Source of the DNA: Anaeromassilibacillus sp. An250
Lineage (GTDB): Bacteria > Bacillota > Clostridia > Oscillospirales > Acutalibacteraceae
NCBI RefSeq assembly: GCF_002159845.1
Contig: NZ_NFJK01000004.1
Span: forward strand, 62,001 to 126,000
Reading direction: 5' to 3'
DNA: 64,000 nucleotides
The stretch's first letter is position 1, and each line of letters starts with the position of its first letter. The notes under the pieces are model-generated. The model was given only the letters and a program-made list of their open reading frames with translations. It had not been told where the DNA came from and ran no database searches. The position numbers and the translations under genes are program-made. Below are positions 39,780 through 49,642 of this stretch, one piece after another.

Positions 39780-42050
39780 GTGATCCATAGAGGAACTTAT
39801 GACGGGACGATCTACCACAACCCCGTAAACAGGTTCTGCATCATCAGCGTAAAAACCGCTGATAAGGAGGTGCCCCAGGAGGCTCGTTCCACCCGCCGGT
39901 ACAAGGACCACCTGATCCGCTTTGTTGCGACGGGCTATGAACTGCCCCGCACGGACGCGGTAGAGCTGGAACTGGACGGCGAATGGACAAAGGGCAAATA
40001 TGGTGTGCAGCTTCAGGTGGAACAGTGGCGTGAGATCGTTCCCAAGACCAGGGACGGTGTGGAGGGCTATCTGGCCTCCGGCCTCATCAAAGGCATCGGG
40101 CCGGCAACTGCCGCGCAGATCGTTTCCCGGTTTGGCGTGGAAACGCTGGATATTCTGCAAAATCACCCCGAGCGGCTGCTGGAGGTCAAGGGCATTACGG
40201 AAAGCAAGCTGGAGGACATCAAAACCTCGTATGCGGAGAGCCGGATGCTCCAAGACCTGATGACGCTGCTCTCCCCATTCAAGATCACGCCGAAAACGGC
40301 CCTAAAGATTTACCAGCACTTTGGGCCCGCCAGTGTGGATATTTTGAAAAAGAGTCCCTTTGAGTTGTGCCAGGTATCCGGTTTTGGATTTCTCCGGGTA
40401 GATGCCATCGTTCAGAAAAACGGCGGCGACCTGCATGACCCCATGCGGGTCAAGGGCGCACTGTTCTGGGCGCTGGAGGACAGCAAGGGCGGCAAAGGAC
40501 ATTTGTTCCTGCCTGGTGAAACTTTGCGGAAGGAGGCTCTTCGGCTTCTCAACGCAAAGATCCCCGTCCCGTCTCTCCGGCTTCATGAACAGGAGGTCGC
40601 GGATGTGCTTCAGGACATGATTCTTCATGGCGAGGTGGTATCCGTCAAAGATAACATCTACCTGCCCCGCACATTCGCACAGGAAGATGAAACGGCCCGG
40701 CGTATTGCCATGCGGCTGATAGAGCCGTCTGCGCCGGAGCGCATTGAGCAGGCGCTGGAGCAGGTCAAGCGTGAAATGGGGCTTGTGCTGTCTCCCAAAC
40801 AGGAGGCAGCGGTCTACGCGGCTTACCGCCACAGCCTGTCCATTATCACAGGTTCTCCCGGCACCGGCAAGACAACGGTGCTCAAGACCATTTTGGAAGT
40901 CTACCGCCGCCTGCATCCGAAAGGCGAAATCGTTCTGATGGCGCCGACCGGCCGTGCCAGCCGTCGCATGGCGGAAAGCACTGGCTTTGACAAGGCGCGG
41001 ACGCTCCACAGCGGCCTGGGCCTTGGCAGTGAAGAAGATGACGCCAACCGCAGCAGACAGCAGGAGCCGTTGTCGGCGGACCTGATCATCGTGGACGAGT
41101 TTTCTATGGTGGATATGTGGCTGGCAGACAAATTTTTTTCCCGCATCAAGGATGGGGCCCGTGTCGTTCTTGTGGGCGACCCCGACCAGCTCCCCAGTGT
41201 GGGCGCCGGGACTGTGTTCCGCGAACTGATCGACTGCGGCCTGATTCCCGTCACAGTGCTGGACCAGATCTTCCGCCAGTCCAAGGACAGCCTGATCGCT
41301 TATAACGCCAAATTCATCAACGAGGGCAACACCAAGCTATATTTTGGGCCGGACTTTGTATTTATGGCAAGCGATAACCAGGCAGAGGCCGCGGAGCGGA
41401 TCATCGCCCGTTACTGCCGGGAAATCGCGGAAAGCGGCATTGACCGGGTGCAGATTTTGTCCCCCTTCCGTTCGGAAGGCGCCGCATCGGCGGAACAACT
41501 CAACGAGGCCATCCGCGAGGTGGTCAACCCGTTCCGCTCTGCCGAGGAAGAAATCAAAATCGGCGTCAAAGTGTTCCGGGTAAACGACCGGATCATGCAG
41601 ACCAAAAACACCGCCAAGGTGTCCAACGGCGACCTGGGATTTATCCGCTATATCAAAGACGATGAAAACGGCAAGCGTGTCGGCCTTGATTTTGGTGTGG
41701 GCCGAGAACTGGAATACAGCGTAGAGGATATGGTCAATCTGGACCTTGCCTACGCCACCACCATCCACAAGGCAATGGGCTCTGAGTATGAAACGGTCAT
41801 CATGCCGCTTTTGAAAGCGCACACCGTCATGCTCTACCGCAACCTGCTCTATACCGGCATCACCCGTGCGAAAAAGCGTGTGGTACTGATCGGCCAAAAG
41901 CAGGTGCTGTTTATGGCGATCCATCGGAATGAAATCGTCAAGCGGAATACGCTTCTGGGTGCGCGCATCGGCATGTACTATAAGGCCTATGCCAAACGGG
42001 CCGGAATCACGGTCCCGGCAGCTCCGGAAGAATTGAAATATGCTGGTTAA
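39780..42050 (+). CDS. RecD2-like 5-prime to 3-prime DNA helicase
   Basis: 756 residues. SF1B helicase of the RecD2 family without RecBC. An N-terminal OB-like part and helix-hairpin-helix repeats (GLIKGIGPATAAQIV at about 101-115) are followed by the motor: Walker A TGSPGTGKTT (357-366), DEAD-like VDEFSMVD, GDPDQLPSVGAG (motif III), and the C-terminal YATTIHKAMGSEYE and YTGITRAKKRVVLIG. The GTG start at 39780 has GGAGGG 9 bases upstream. It probably works with the upstream exonuclease during element replication or recombination. Confidence 0.94.
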   Translation: MIHRGTYDGTIYHNPVNRFCIISVKTADKEVPQEARSTRRYKDHLIRFVATGYELPRTDAVELELDGEWTKGKYGVQLQVEQWREIVPKTRDGVEGYLASGLIKGIGPATAAQIVSRFGVETLDILQNHPERLLEVKGITESKLEDIKTSYAESRMLQDLMTLLSPFKITPKTALKIYQHFGPASVDILKKSPFELCQVSGFGFLRVDAIVQKNGGDLHDPMRVKGALFWALEDSKGGKGHLFLPGETLRKEALRLLNAKIPVPSLRLHEQEVADVLQDMILHGEVVSVKDNIYLPRTFAQEDETARRIAMRLIEPSAPERIEQALEQVKREMGLVLSPKQEAAVYAAYRHSLSIITGSPGTGKTTVLKTILEVYRRLHPKGEIVLMAPTGRASRRMAESTGFDKARTLHSGLGLGSEEDDANRSRQQEPLSADLIIVDEFSMVDMWLADKFFSRIKDGARVVLVGDPDQLPSVGAGTVFRELIDCGLIPVTVLDQIFRQSKDSLIAYNAKFINEGNTKLYFGPDFVFMASDNQAEAAERIIARYCREIAESGIDRVQILSPFRSEGAASAEQLNEAIREVVNPFRSAEEEIKIGVKVFRVNDRIMQTKNTAKVSNGDLGFIRYIKDDENGKRVGLDFGVGRELEYSVEDMVNLDLAYATTIHKAMGSEYETVIMPLLKAHTVMLYRNLLYTGITRAKKRVVLIGQKQVLFMAIHRNEIVKRNTLLGARIGMYYKAYAKRAGITVPAAPEELKYAG

Positions 42051-42118
42051 AAAAGAGGCGCAAGGTGCAGAAAATTGCCCGGCGTCTCCTATTTATTACA
42101 CAGGAAGGAGTATATAAC

Positions 42119-43204
42119 ATGAACGAAAACAATGCGAAAACGATGTACGAAACTGTGCCTGCGGCCGCTGAACTGAACAAGGTGCCGGGCTTTGACCCGC
42201 TCAAGTTCCTCCGCCGCACCAAAGACACCTTGAAGCTGGATCTGCCTTATCAGAAACTCTGGTTCCGCATGGCCCATCCCAATGGCCGTATGCGTCTGAC
42301 GGCGCTGCGGATCACAGAGCAAATGGCAATTTTTGAGGCCAAGGTGTTTCTGGACCGCAGTGACGCGGAGCCGTTCAGTATGAGCACGGCCCAGCAGACT
42401 ACTCAGGACAGCCGCGATTTCGTAAAAGCCGCCCAGAATGAGGCGCTGAGTCAGGCCCTTACGGACGCCGGTTTTGGCATCCAGCTGATAAGCGCCGACG
42501 CCCAGGCCGGTCCGATGGAAAAGAGGAGCGAAGCACCCGTAAAAAGGGCTGTAGAACCGCCCGCCAGTACGGTAGTGTGTGCGGCGCCCCAGCAGGAGCC
42601 CCACAGCGCCCCTCAGAAGGGCGATACGCCTGCCGAGGGGAAATCCCCTGCCAGACCGATTGAAGCGCCGCAAGGGGCGTTTGAGGCCGCAAGAACGGCA
42701 ACCGTGACAACTGCCCCGCCGGAGGAAAACGCTGTTTCGGAAACGGTGGAGCAGCACCTGCCGGTGGAGCCCGAGAAAAAATTTGATAGGCTTCCGGTTG
42801 AGGTTTCGCCAAAAGCGGAACAGCCGGCGGCGGAGGATGAACAGGCGGATGAATTGCCTGTCCACGGCAATGTGACGGAGCTGCCAGTTCAGCACATGGA
42901 GAAGCCTGAACCTGCCGCCGAGCCGGTGCAGACCGAAGATGGCACTGCCGCGGCGGATACCGTAGCAGAGGCTCCCTCTTACACACAGGATACGCCTGTG
43001 GAGGATATCCTGAAGGTCATGACACTGGAGCAGGCCCAGCAGGTTGTTGTAGATGATGGCATCTGCCGGGGCATGACGATTGCTCAGGTGGCTGAGAAGC
43101 GCCCGGTCAATCTGCGGTATTACTTGATCCCAGGCAAAAGCAAAAACAACATGGTCCGCGCTGCCGCCCAGCTGGTTTTGAATTCGCTTCAAAAGGCCGG
43201 CTGA
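42119..43204 (+). CDS. Possible ssDNA-binding/annealing protein with long disordered part
   Basis: 361 residues. The N-terminal 110 residues contain LDLPYQKLWFRMAHPNGRM and an Ala/Gln-rich helical stretch, ARTAT excluded; this opening resembles N-terminal regions of phage and element ssDNA-annealing proteins of the Rad52-like group. The middle (about 130-300) is Ala/Pro/Glu-rich and predicted disordered. The C-terminal 65 residues are compact (EDILKVMTLEQAQQVVVDD and RPVNLRYYLIP). ATG 42119 has AAGGAG upstream. The position after exonuclease and helicase genes supports a recombination role, but the family assignment is tentative. Confidence 0.5.
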   Translation: MNENNAKTMYETVPAAAELNKVPGFDPLKFLRRTKDTLKLDLPYQKLWFRMAHPNGRMRLTALRITEQMAIFEAKVFLDRSDAEPFSMSTAQQTTQDSRDFVKAAQNEALSQALTDAGFGIQLISADAQAGPMEKRSEAPVKRAVEPPASTVVCAAPQQEPHSAPQKGDTPAEGKSPARPIEAPQGAFEAARTATVTTAPPEENAVSETVEQHLPVEPEKKFDRLPVEVSPKAEQPAAEDEQADELPVHGNVTELPVQHMEKPEPAAEPVQTEDGTAAADTVAEAPSYTQDTPVEDILKVMTLEQAQQVVVDDGICRGMTIAQVAEKRPVNLRYYLIPGKSKNNMVRAAAQLVLNSLQKAG

Positions 43205-43242
43205 TATGGCCCCCGGCGAGGGCATGAAGGGAGGAATGACAG

Positions 43243-45021
43243 ATGGGCTCGTACCCGGATGAATTTCCCTTCGGTATCATGGAAGTTGTGGAACTGCTGC
43301 ACCTGCGGGTCAGGCGCCAGCAGGCAAACAGCGTCTATGTGGACTGCCCGTTCTGCGGTGACCGCCGCGGGCGGATGAATGTCAATTTCGTCAAAAATGT
43401 CTGGCGGTGCAATCACTGCGACGAACATGGCGGAATGCTGGCGCTGTATGCAAAACTCAATCACACAACAACCTCTGACGCTTATTGGGAGATTGCAGAA
43501 GCTCTGTGTGACAATACCCATGAGGAACACGCACGCTCCGGGAATGAAGCTCAACCGCAGCCGGCCAGCACCGGGTCCCCATCTTCGGGGGCCCGGGCGG
43601 CCGCTGCAGGTCATTCTTCTTCCGAGCGAAAGATTGTGCCGCAGTCGGATAAAGCCAGCCCGGCCGAGATCCATCAGACACTATCCCTGCTTCTGGCCCA
43701 GCTTACGCTGCGGCCGGCACATCGGGAACATCTGCGCTCACCAAAGCGCGGGCTGTCTGATGAACAAATCGAGTCGCTGGGCTTTAAGAGTACCCCGCCG
43801 CCCTTCTTATGCCGCTCTATCACGGATCGGCTGATCAAACAGGGATGCAGGGTACAGGGCGTACCCGGATTTTACCGGGACGACAGCGGCCATTGGACAA
43901 TGGCATTTTATAAGAAGACCTCCGGCATCCTGATTCCCGCCATAGGCTTTGACGGCCGGCTTCAGGGATTTCAGATCATGCTGGATGTACCGCTGAAACA
44001 CAAGGATGACCCGCCGGAGAAACCGGGGGCCAAGTACATCTGGTTTTCCTCTTCCTCAAAGACAGACGGGACAGGCTCCGGCAGCCCGGTACATCTGATC
44101 GGTGACCCATCCGCCCGGGTGGTCTATGTGATCGAGGGGCTGCTGAAAGCAGATATTTCCCATTGTCTGACCGGGCGCACCTTTGCCGCGATTGCCGGGG
44201 CCAACAACACCAGCCCGCTGGACCCGTTGTTTGCCCTTTTGGCGCAGAACGGCACGGAGGAAATCATTGAAGCCCACGATATGGACAAGTACAACAATCA
44301 AATGACGATGGCCGGGGCGTCGAAAATTTATCTGACGGCCCGGAAGTATGGCATGAACTGCCGGAGGCTGACCTGGAATCCCAACTATAAGGGATTTGAC
44401 GATTGGCAGCTGGCACTTCGCCGGGAAAATCAACGGAGAAAGGAGATCGATAGACTTAGTTTTAAGGCGCAGTACCTCCGCGGTTTGTGTGAACTGGCGC
44501 ATATTGAGGACTGCATCGAACTATGGCAGCACTTGGCTGAAAACAAAACCTGCCTGACGGAGTATCTTGGTTTGACCAGAGAGGAACATGAAACTTTCCT
44601 GCGGCAAGGCAGGGATGCCCTCGGCACCCTGCTGGAACCCCAGCGGCGGAAACAGAGATTTGTGCTCTATCAGTTGGAACTGGACGAGCAAAAAGCGATC
44701 CCATTTGCTTTCAAGGAACTTGCGGCGCTGCAAAAGGCCGGCTATGAACAGCCGCCCGCCGCCATGTACCGCATGGCCGGGTCTGGCGAAGTCTACTGCC
44801 CGGTGGAACAGAGCGACGCAGAGATTTTGAAGCGCCTGTTTGCTGACTGCCGGGAGGAACTGCCGGAGGGCTGCCACGGGCGGCCAATGGCGCTCTCTGA
44901 TGTGGTAGAACTGGACCATTCTCCACGAAGGATCTACTACTATGTCAATGGGGAGCATGAATTTCCGCAGGTCAAGTTTTCCCCCATGCTTGCCAAAAAG
45001 GACATCAAAGAAGGGACATAA
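43243..45021 (+). CDS. Zinc-finger primase-like protein (CHC2-type, DUF3854-like)
   Basis: 592 residues. N-terminal zinc finger with C35, C38, C56 and C59 (CPFCGD, then CNHCDEHGG), a variant of the primase zinc-binding domain. The middle part has VVYVIEGLLKADI and AGANNTSPLDPL, followed by EIIEAHDMD, fitting a TOPRIM-like DUF3854 core. The C-terminal 130 residues (starting about FVLYQLELDEQ) resemble a small YodL-like domain. It may prime element replication after transfer. ATG 43243 follows GGGAGGAA. Four Cys replace the C-H-C-C of classical primases. Confidence 0.75.
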   Translation: MGSYPDEFPFGIMEVVELLHLRVRRQQANSVYVDCPFCGDRRGRMNVNFVKNVWRCNHCDEHGGMLALYAKLNHTTTSDAYWEIAEALCDNTHEEHARSGNEAQPQPASTGSPSSGARAAAAGHSSSERKIVPQSDKASPAEIHQTLSLLLAQLTLRPAHREHLRSPKRGLSDEQIESLGFKSTPPPFLCRSITDRLIKQGCRVQGVPGFYRDDSGHWTMAFYKKTSGILIPAIGFDGRLQGFQIMLDVPLKHKDDPPEKPGAKYIWFSSSSKTDGTGSGSPVHLIGDPSARVVYVIEGLLKADISHCLTGRTFAAIAGANNTSPLDPLFALLAQNGTEEIIEAHDMDKYNNQMTMAGASKIYLTARKYGMNCRRLTWNPNYKGFDDWQLALRRENQRRKEIDRLSFKAQYLRGLCELAHIEDCIELWQHLAENKTCLTEYLGLTREEHETFLRQGRDALGTLLEPQRRKQRFVLYQLELDEQKAIPFAFKELAALQKAGYEQPPAAMYRMAGSGEVYCPVEQSDAEILKRLFADCREELPEGCHGRPMALSDVVELDHSPRRIYYYVNGEHEFPQVKFSPMLAKKDIKEGT

Positions 45022-45031
45022 AGAGGCTTCA

Positions 45032-45283
45032 ATGGTTGTTGTAAATGAGACGAAGAGAGGGCAACTTCTGGCGCTTCTGGAGCAATGCGCCCATCTGAAC
45101 GCTGATGTGCGGCCCCGCACGGATAAGGGATATTTTACGGTGACGGTCCCGCCGCCGTGGAATGGCCCGGCCCAGCGGAAAGCCCAGGAGGTGCAGGACA
45201 GGATCAAAAAGTGGTCGGAGCAGTATCCCAATGTGATATGTTACTGTTTCGACAGCTTCAGCACACTACTCTATGTGCTGTGA
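45032..45283 (+). CDS. Unrecognised 83-residue element protein
   Basis: A small soluble protein. ATG 45032 has AGAGG 6 bases upstream and lies 10 bases after the primase-like gene. The chain starts MVVVNETKRGQLLALLEQC and has TVPPPWNGPAQRKAQEVQ in the middle, then IKKWSEQYPNVICYCFDSF. No family is recognised. A terminator (45296-45336) follows. Confidence 0.6.
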   Translation: MVVVNETKRGQLLALLEQCAHLNADVRPRTDKGYFTVTVPPPWNGPAQRKAQEVQDRIKKWSEQYPNVICYCFDSFSTLLYVL

Positions 45284-45295
45284 CACAGGTAAACG

Positions 45296-45336
45296 ATGGC
45301 ATGGAACAGGTTTTATCCTGATCCATGCCATTTTTG
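45296..45336 (+). terminator. Intrinsic terminator inside the element operon
   Basis: Stem ATGGCATGGA-CAGG with CCTG-TCCATGCCAT (one bulged A on each side) and TTTTA loop, followed by TTTTTG. It lies 20 bases before the pcfK-like gene, so it may act as a polar attenuator. Confidence 0.7.
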
Positions 45337-45356
45337 TCAACGGAAAGGAGTTTATT

Positions 45357-46331
45357 ATGGGATATTTTTCGGAAATGTCGCTGGATATGCAGGAAGGCCG
45401 CAAACCGTCTGCCGCCTCGCTCACCCGCGAGTGCGCTTTTGAGGACAGGGAGAACTTTGACGAGCTGCCGGTGCCGCCGGCTGACCGTCAGCCCGTACCG
45501 CCTGCCGCAGAGCCGGCGCCGCAGCCTGCTTTTGAGGACGACGGAGATTTGGATGAGGCCCCGGAAGAGCTGGAACAGCCTGACGAGGCTGAGTCTCCCG
45601 CAGAAAAAACCGATGAGGAGGACAATGCCGATGAGGGTCAGGCGGAGCCTGCCAAGGCCGATGCCTCCAATGCGGACGCTGACGAGGAACAGCGACGTGC
45701 CGAGCATGAGGCCGCCGAAGCCAAACGGAAGGCTGAGTGGGAGGCGAAACAGGCGGAAAAGAAGAAGGCCCTGCAGGAGCAGATGGACCGCTTGGCCGCC
45801 ATGAGCGACGATGAGGTGGTGGCTGCTTCCATGCAGCGGGTCAGCGGCGATGTGGAAAAGCTGACCCGGCGCAATATGAAGGAGTGCGTGTCAGAGTATA
45901 TCCAGACCAAGTGCCTGGAAGATCCGGCCTTTGCCCGCCTCACCATGCACCCGAAGAAAACGATGGTTCACTGCTTCCAGTACATCAGCCGCAAGGCATG
46001 GGAGTACATCCAGGACGAATTGAAAGCAAACGGCATCCAGCCGGGCCAGGGCAGCCAGGGGTATGGCTGCGATATTCCGGATGACCTGTGCTATCAGTGG
46101 TCGGAGGACTATTTCCGCGATCCGGACGCCAAAGAGGACCAGGAGCAGGAAGAAAAGTTTGTCCCCCGCCCCTACTATGGCAAGTCTTCCGTGAAATCCT
46201 CCAAGAAAAAGAAAGCCGAGAAAAAGCCTGCCGAGAAGAAAAAGCCTGAGCCCAAGCCGGCGCCGGAAAAGAAGCCTGCTGCTGACGGCCAGATGTCCCT
46301 GATGGATTTTGGCATGGCAAAGGCCGGCTGA
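45357..46331 (+). CDS. PcfK-like protein (AcrIIA9-type family)
   Basis: 324 residues. Only the central 110 residues look folded: NMKECVSEYIQTKC, then PKKTMVHCFQYISRKAWEYI and YGCDIPDDLCYQWSEDYF. These belong to the PcfK-like family of conjugative elements. The N-terminal 150 residues are acidic and low in complexity with a coiled coil, and the C terminus is a Lys/Pro-rich tail ending in MSLMDFG. A PcfK-like protein was described as a Cas9 inhibitor (AcrIIA9); whether this protein has that activity is unknown. ATG 45357 has AAAGGAG upstream. It is followed by a DUF7666-like gene and pcfJ. Confidence 0.8.
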   Translation: MGYFSEMSLDMQEGRKPSAASLTRECAFEDRENFDELPVPPADRQPVPPAAEPAPQPAFEDDGDLDEAPEELEQPDEAESPAEKTDEEDNADEGQAEPAKADASNADADEEQRRAEHEAAEAKRKAEWEAKQAEKKKALQEQMDRLAAMSDDEVVAASMQRVSGDVEKLTRRNMKECVSEYIQTKCLEDPAFARLTMHPKKTMVHCFQYISRKAWEYIQDELKANGIQPGQGSQGYGCDIPDDLCYQWSEDYFRDPDAKEDQEQEEKFVPRPYYGKSSVKSSKKKKAEKKPAEKKKPEPKPAPEKKPAADGQMSLMDFGMAKAG

Positions 46332-46342
46332 GGAGGCAGCGT

Positions 46343-46888
46343 ATGATTGCGTATAAAGGTTTTCGGCCCGGCATGATCTGCATTGACTATCAGTTTCAGA
46401 TGGGCCTCAATGTAACGGAAAAGGCCAACTGCCGCCAAAATGGATTCCATTGTGCGGAGGACCCGTTAGACTGCCTGAGCTATTACGGCGATGTAGACCA
46501 TTCGGAATATTACATCGTCAACGCCGGCGGGGACATCGACGAGGACGAGGTGGATTCCAAGATCTCCTGCACCGAACTGACGGTCCTCAAGCGGCTGACG
46601 AAAGAAGAACTGTTTCTCCACGGCCTCGCCTTTATGGCAGACCACCCCAAGCGGAAGTGGAACAAGCATGTTCGGAAGGACAGGGCTGAAGCGCGGGGTG
46701 GCTATGCGGTCGTCCGCGGCGCCGACCCCATAGCCAAGGGCTGCCGGAAGGGTGATGTATTGGCCTTTGCCAAGGAGGACCCGGCCACCGGCAGCATCCA
46801 GCAGATCGTGGTGGCTACCATTGATGGAAAGACGCTCCTGCCGGATGTCTGGTATGGAGCGAATCTTGAGAAAAGGACGGTGAGTTAA
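46343..46888 (+). CDS. DUF7666-like element protein
   Basis: 181 residues of unknown function. The opening YKGFRPGMICIDYQFQMG followed by NGFHCAEDPLDCLSYYG and YYIVNAGGDIDED fits small element and phage proteins with a G-F-H-x-C-x2-P-L block, and it is likely a beta-rich fold. The C-terminal half (PIAKGCRKGDVLAFAKED) is another beta segment. ATG 46343 follows GAGGCAG. It sits between the PcfK-like and PcfJ-like genes. Confidence 0.65.
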   Translation: MIAYKGFRPGMICIDYQFQMGLNVTEKANCRQNGFHCAEDPLDCLSYYGDVDHSEYYIVNAGGDIDEDEVDSKISCTELTVLKRLTKEELFLHGLAFMADHPKRKWNKHVRKDRAEARGGYAVVRGADPIAKGCRKGDVLAFAKEDPATGSIQQIVVATIDGKTLLPDVWYGANLEKRTVS

Positions 46889-46889
46889 T

Positions 46890-49082
46890 TTGAAGAAATC
46901 CATGCTTCTGGCGATGCCGATGCTGACGGCATCGCCGGAGATGAAACAAGCAGCGATGGCGGACGAGCCCAAAAAGGAGACGACTTATTACGGCCATACC
47001 TATACTACCCGCACCTATTTCGCATATATGAATTGTCTGGTGCAGGATGGCATTCTGAAAGCCGCTTTTTTCCTGCCGGATCATCTGCGGCTGGATGGAA
47101 ACAACCCTGTCTATGAGGTGTTTCTCGACAAGGAAAACCGCCAGTTTCTGACCTACGATCACTTGGAGAAAAAATGGCGGGACGCCAAATTAGACCGTTT
47201 GGAATGGCATGGCAGGAACTACTACGCTACCTGTTGGGTCAGCGAGGAAGATGCGGCCCTGGTTCAAGACTATTTTTCCGGCGAGCGCGGTGGCGCCCTC
47301 GGCATTCTCGATTTTCAACGGAATGTGCGGGATGAGCAGCTGGAGCGGCGCCAAAAACGGATTACCGACCCGTGGGACCAGGATCTTGCCCAGGTGCCGG
47401 AGCTGCCCAAGGATTGGGCGCACTGGGCCGACAAGGTGGCCGTGCGCGAAAACTTTATCTTTTACCACTACAAACGCGGCGGAGCCAAAACCGGTTACTG
47501 CACCTTCTGCGGGAAGGAGGTGCCCATTTCCGGGCACCCCTACCACAACAAAGAGGGACGCTGTACCCGCTGCCGGCATCCTGTGGTGTTCAAGGCATTG
47601 GGACGCGCAGGCTATTTCCAAACAGATAAGTATTATGCCTATCTGATCCAGCGGTGCAGGGATGGTTTTGTTATCCGGGAATTCTGGGCGAACAGGACCT
47701 ACCGAAAGGACAGGCTGCCACACAGCGAGCCTTATTGGCATGAGTTCCGGCGTTCGATTTATGACCACAGCGGCGAGGTTCGTTCCTATTACTGGGGAAT
47801 GTACTGCCAGCGGGAAACACGGTGGATCGCGGGAAGTCCCTGCTATTACGCTTATTACGGTGATCAATCCGGCCGGGTATATGGAAAGACATTGCCCAGC
47901 CTGGAGAAAAAAGAACTTCGCCAAACCGGCTTGGCCGAGTGGATACGAAGTCATCCGATCACCGACCCCGAAAAATATCTGGCGGTTTGGAAACGGCTTC
48001 CCCAAATGGAGCAGATCTGGAAGGCTGGACTGCAGCGGCTGACAAAAGAGTGTTTCAATAACTGCGACAGCGTGCGGAAACTGGTGTTGTGTCCCAGTGA
48101 GCCGGGATTGATCCGCGCTCTGGGTCTGGATGCCTCAAAATTCCGCCGCCTGCGCCAGTTGGACGGAGACACAGAGACCTTGGCCTGGCTGCAGCTTGAA
48201 AAAAAGACAGGCCAGCGCATACCCGATGAAATGCTGCATTGGTTCCAAAAGGAACGGATCAGCGCAAAAGATCTGCTGTTTATTGCAGACCGCATGAGCC
48301 TAGTCCAAATCAAAAATTATTTGCAGCGGCAAAAACAGTATTTTGATGGCAGCTGCCGGCAGGCGCTGACCACCTGGCAGGACTATCTGGCTATGGCAGA
48401 ACGGCTGCACTATGACACCAGTGATGAGATCGTCTACCGCGTGCACAAACTGCGTCAGCGGCACGATGAGCTGGTTCTCCAGGGTGAAGCTGGGAGTCTG
48501 GAGGAACAGGCAGAGAAAATGGCGGCGAAATATCCCCATGTCGATGCTATCTGCATGGAGCTGCAGAACAAATATGCCTACACCGATGAAGAATACACGG
48601 TGATCGCGCCCCAAAACATCTTCGAGATCATCAAAGAGGGGCGGATGCTTCATCACTGTGTCGGCAATGATGGCGCCGGTGAACGGTACTATGACCGTAT
48701 AGAACGCCGGGAGAGCTTCATTCTGTTCCTGCGCCGGACGGATGAACCTAACGATCCCTACTACACTCTGGAGATTGAACCGGATGGAACAGTGCGTCAG
48801 AAGCGCACCCTGTTTGACCGCCAACATGAGGACATCGAACAGGCGACGGAATTTCTGCTCAAATGGCAGAAGGTCATAGCGGCCCGTCTTACCGGTAGCG
48901 ACCTGAAGCTGGCTGAGCGGAGCCGTGAGCTGCGGAAGGAGGAATTCATCCAGATGCAGAAAGACCGTGTGATCATTCACACCGGGCATCTTGCCGGCCG
49001 TCTGCTGGCAGAGGTGCTGCTGGCCGATTTGATGGAAAATACGGAAGTCATGCAGCCGCAGGCACTCCCTGCTGCCGCGTGA
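46890..49082 (+). CDS. PcfJ-like protein
   Basis: 730 residues. PcfJ proteins are large conserved proteins of conjugative elements with no proven activity. Marks: a zinc ribbon CTFCGKEV-x-CTRC at about residues 203-230, long helical middle, and the C-terminal signature MLHHCVG (about 585-591) followed by ESFILFLRR and YYTLEIEPDGTVRQK. The start is TTG at 46890 with AAAGGA-GGTGAG upstream; no ATG fits the same position. It is one base after the upstream stop. Its C-terminal domain is compared below with that of the 824-residue protein. Confidence 0.85.
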   Translation: MKKSMLLAMPMLTASPEMKQAAMADEPKKETTYYGHTYTTRTYFAYMNCLVQDGILKAAFFLPDHLRLDGNNPVYEVFLDKENRQFLTYDHLEKKWRDAKLDRLEWHGRNYYATCWVSEEDAALVQDYFSGERGGALGILDFQRNVRDEQLERRQKRITDPWDQDLAQVPELPKDWAHWADKVAVRENFIFYHYKRGGAKTGYCTFCGKEVPISGHPYHNKEGRCTRCRHPVVFKALGRAGYFQTDKYYAYLIQRCRDGFVIREFWANRTYRKDRLPHSEPYWHEFRRSIYDHSGEVRSYYWGMYCQRETRWIAGSPCYYAYYGDQSGRVYGKTLPSLEKKELRQTGLAEWIRSHPITDPEKYLAVWKRLPQMEQIWKAGLQRLTKECFNNCDSVRKLVLCPSEPGLIRALGLDASKFRRLRQLDGDTETLAWLQLEKKTGQRIPDEMLHWFQKERISAKDLLFIADRMSLVQIKNYLQRQKQYFDGSCRQALTTWQDYLAMAERLHYDTSDEIVYRVHKLRQRHDELVLQGEAGSLEEQAEKMAAKYPHVDAICMELQNKYAYTDEEYTVIAPQNIFEIIKEGRMLHHCVGNDGAGERYYDRIERRESFILFLRRTDEPNDPYYTLEIEPDGTVRQKRTLFDRQHEDIEQATEFLLKWQKVIAARLTGSDLKLAERSRELRKEEFIQMQKDRVIIHTGHLAGRLLAEVLLADLMENTEVMQPQALPAAA

Positions 49083-49147
49083 GACAGGTTCAACGGGCGG
49101 GCGTCTTTCGGGGCGTCCGGCCCACTTTTATAGAATGGAGGTCCCTG

Positions 49148-49630
49148 ATGGGGAAAAAAGGATTTGAGTATGAGATACGCGGTTACAGATATGCGCCTGA
49201 GAGTTTCCGTGCTTTTAAAGGGCTGCCGGGACAGAAAATGGAGCAGATCCCACTGTCAGGTGAACAGCGCCGGAAAATGGGCTATCTCTGTATGACCCAA
49301 GGCGGTAAGGCTGGTGTAGCTTATGTAAAACATATCGAACGGGAGCGGGAACGCAAGTGCCGTCTGTATATGACCTATGGCTTTCTGATCAAGGGAAATC
49401 CACACAGATATGTGTACTGTGCGGAGCTGCGATGCAGGGAAAGCGACCCGCTGGCGGTGCGTCTGGATACCCTGCGTGCGTTCCGGGAATGTTTGGCCCA
49501 GCACGGAGGCTGTATTGAACAGAGTGTGGAATGCGAACTGGATGGGAATTACCGCCCCGTCAAAGTGCGAAAGAATTATGAGACTGCCGATTTGAGCCGG
49601 CCGGTAGTGGTCTGGCGTTATACGGCATGA
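49148..49630 (+). CDS. Unrecognised 160-residue element protein
   Basis: A soluble protein beginning MGKKGFEYEIRGYRYAPES, with a basic middle (HIERERERKCRLYMTYGF) and predicted alpha/beta fold. ATG 49148 has TGGAGG 7 bases upstream. It lies 65 bases after pcfJ. No function proposed. Confidence 0.65.
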   Translation: MGKKGFEYEIRGYRYAPESFRAFKGLPGQKMEQIPLSGEQRRKMGYLCMTQGGKAGVAYVKHIERERERKCRLYMTYGFLIKGNPHRYVYCAELRCRESDPLAVRLDTLRAFRECLAQHGGCIEQSVECELDGNYRPVKVRKNYETADLSRPVVVWRYTA

Positions 49631-49642
49631 AAGGAGAACTCC

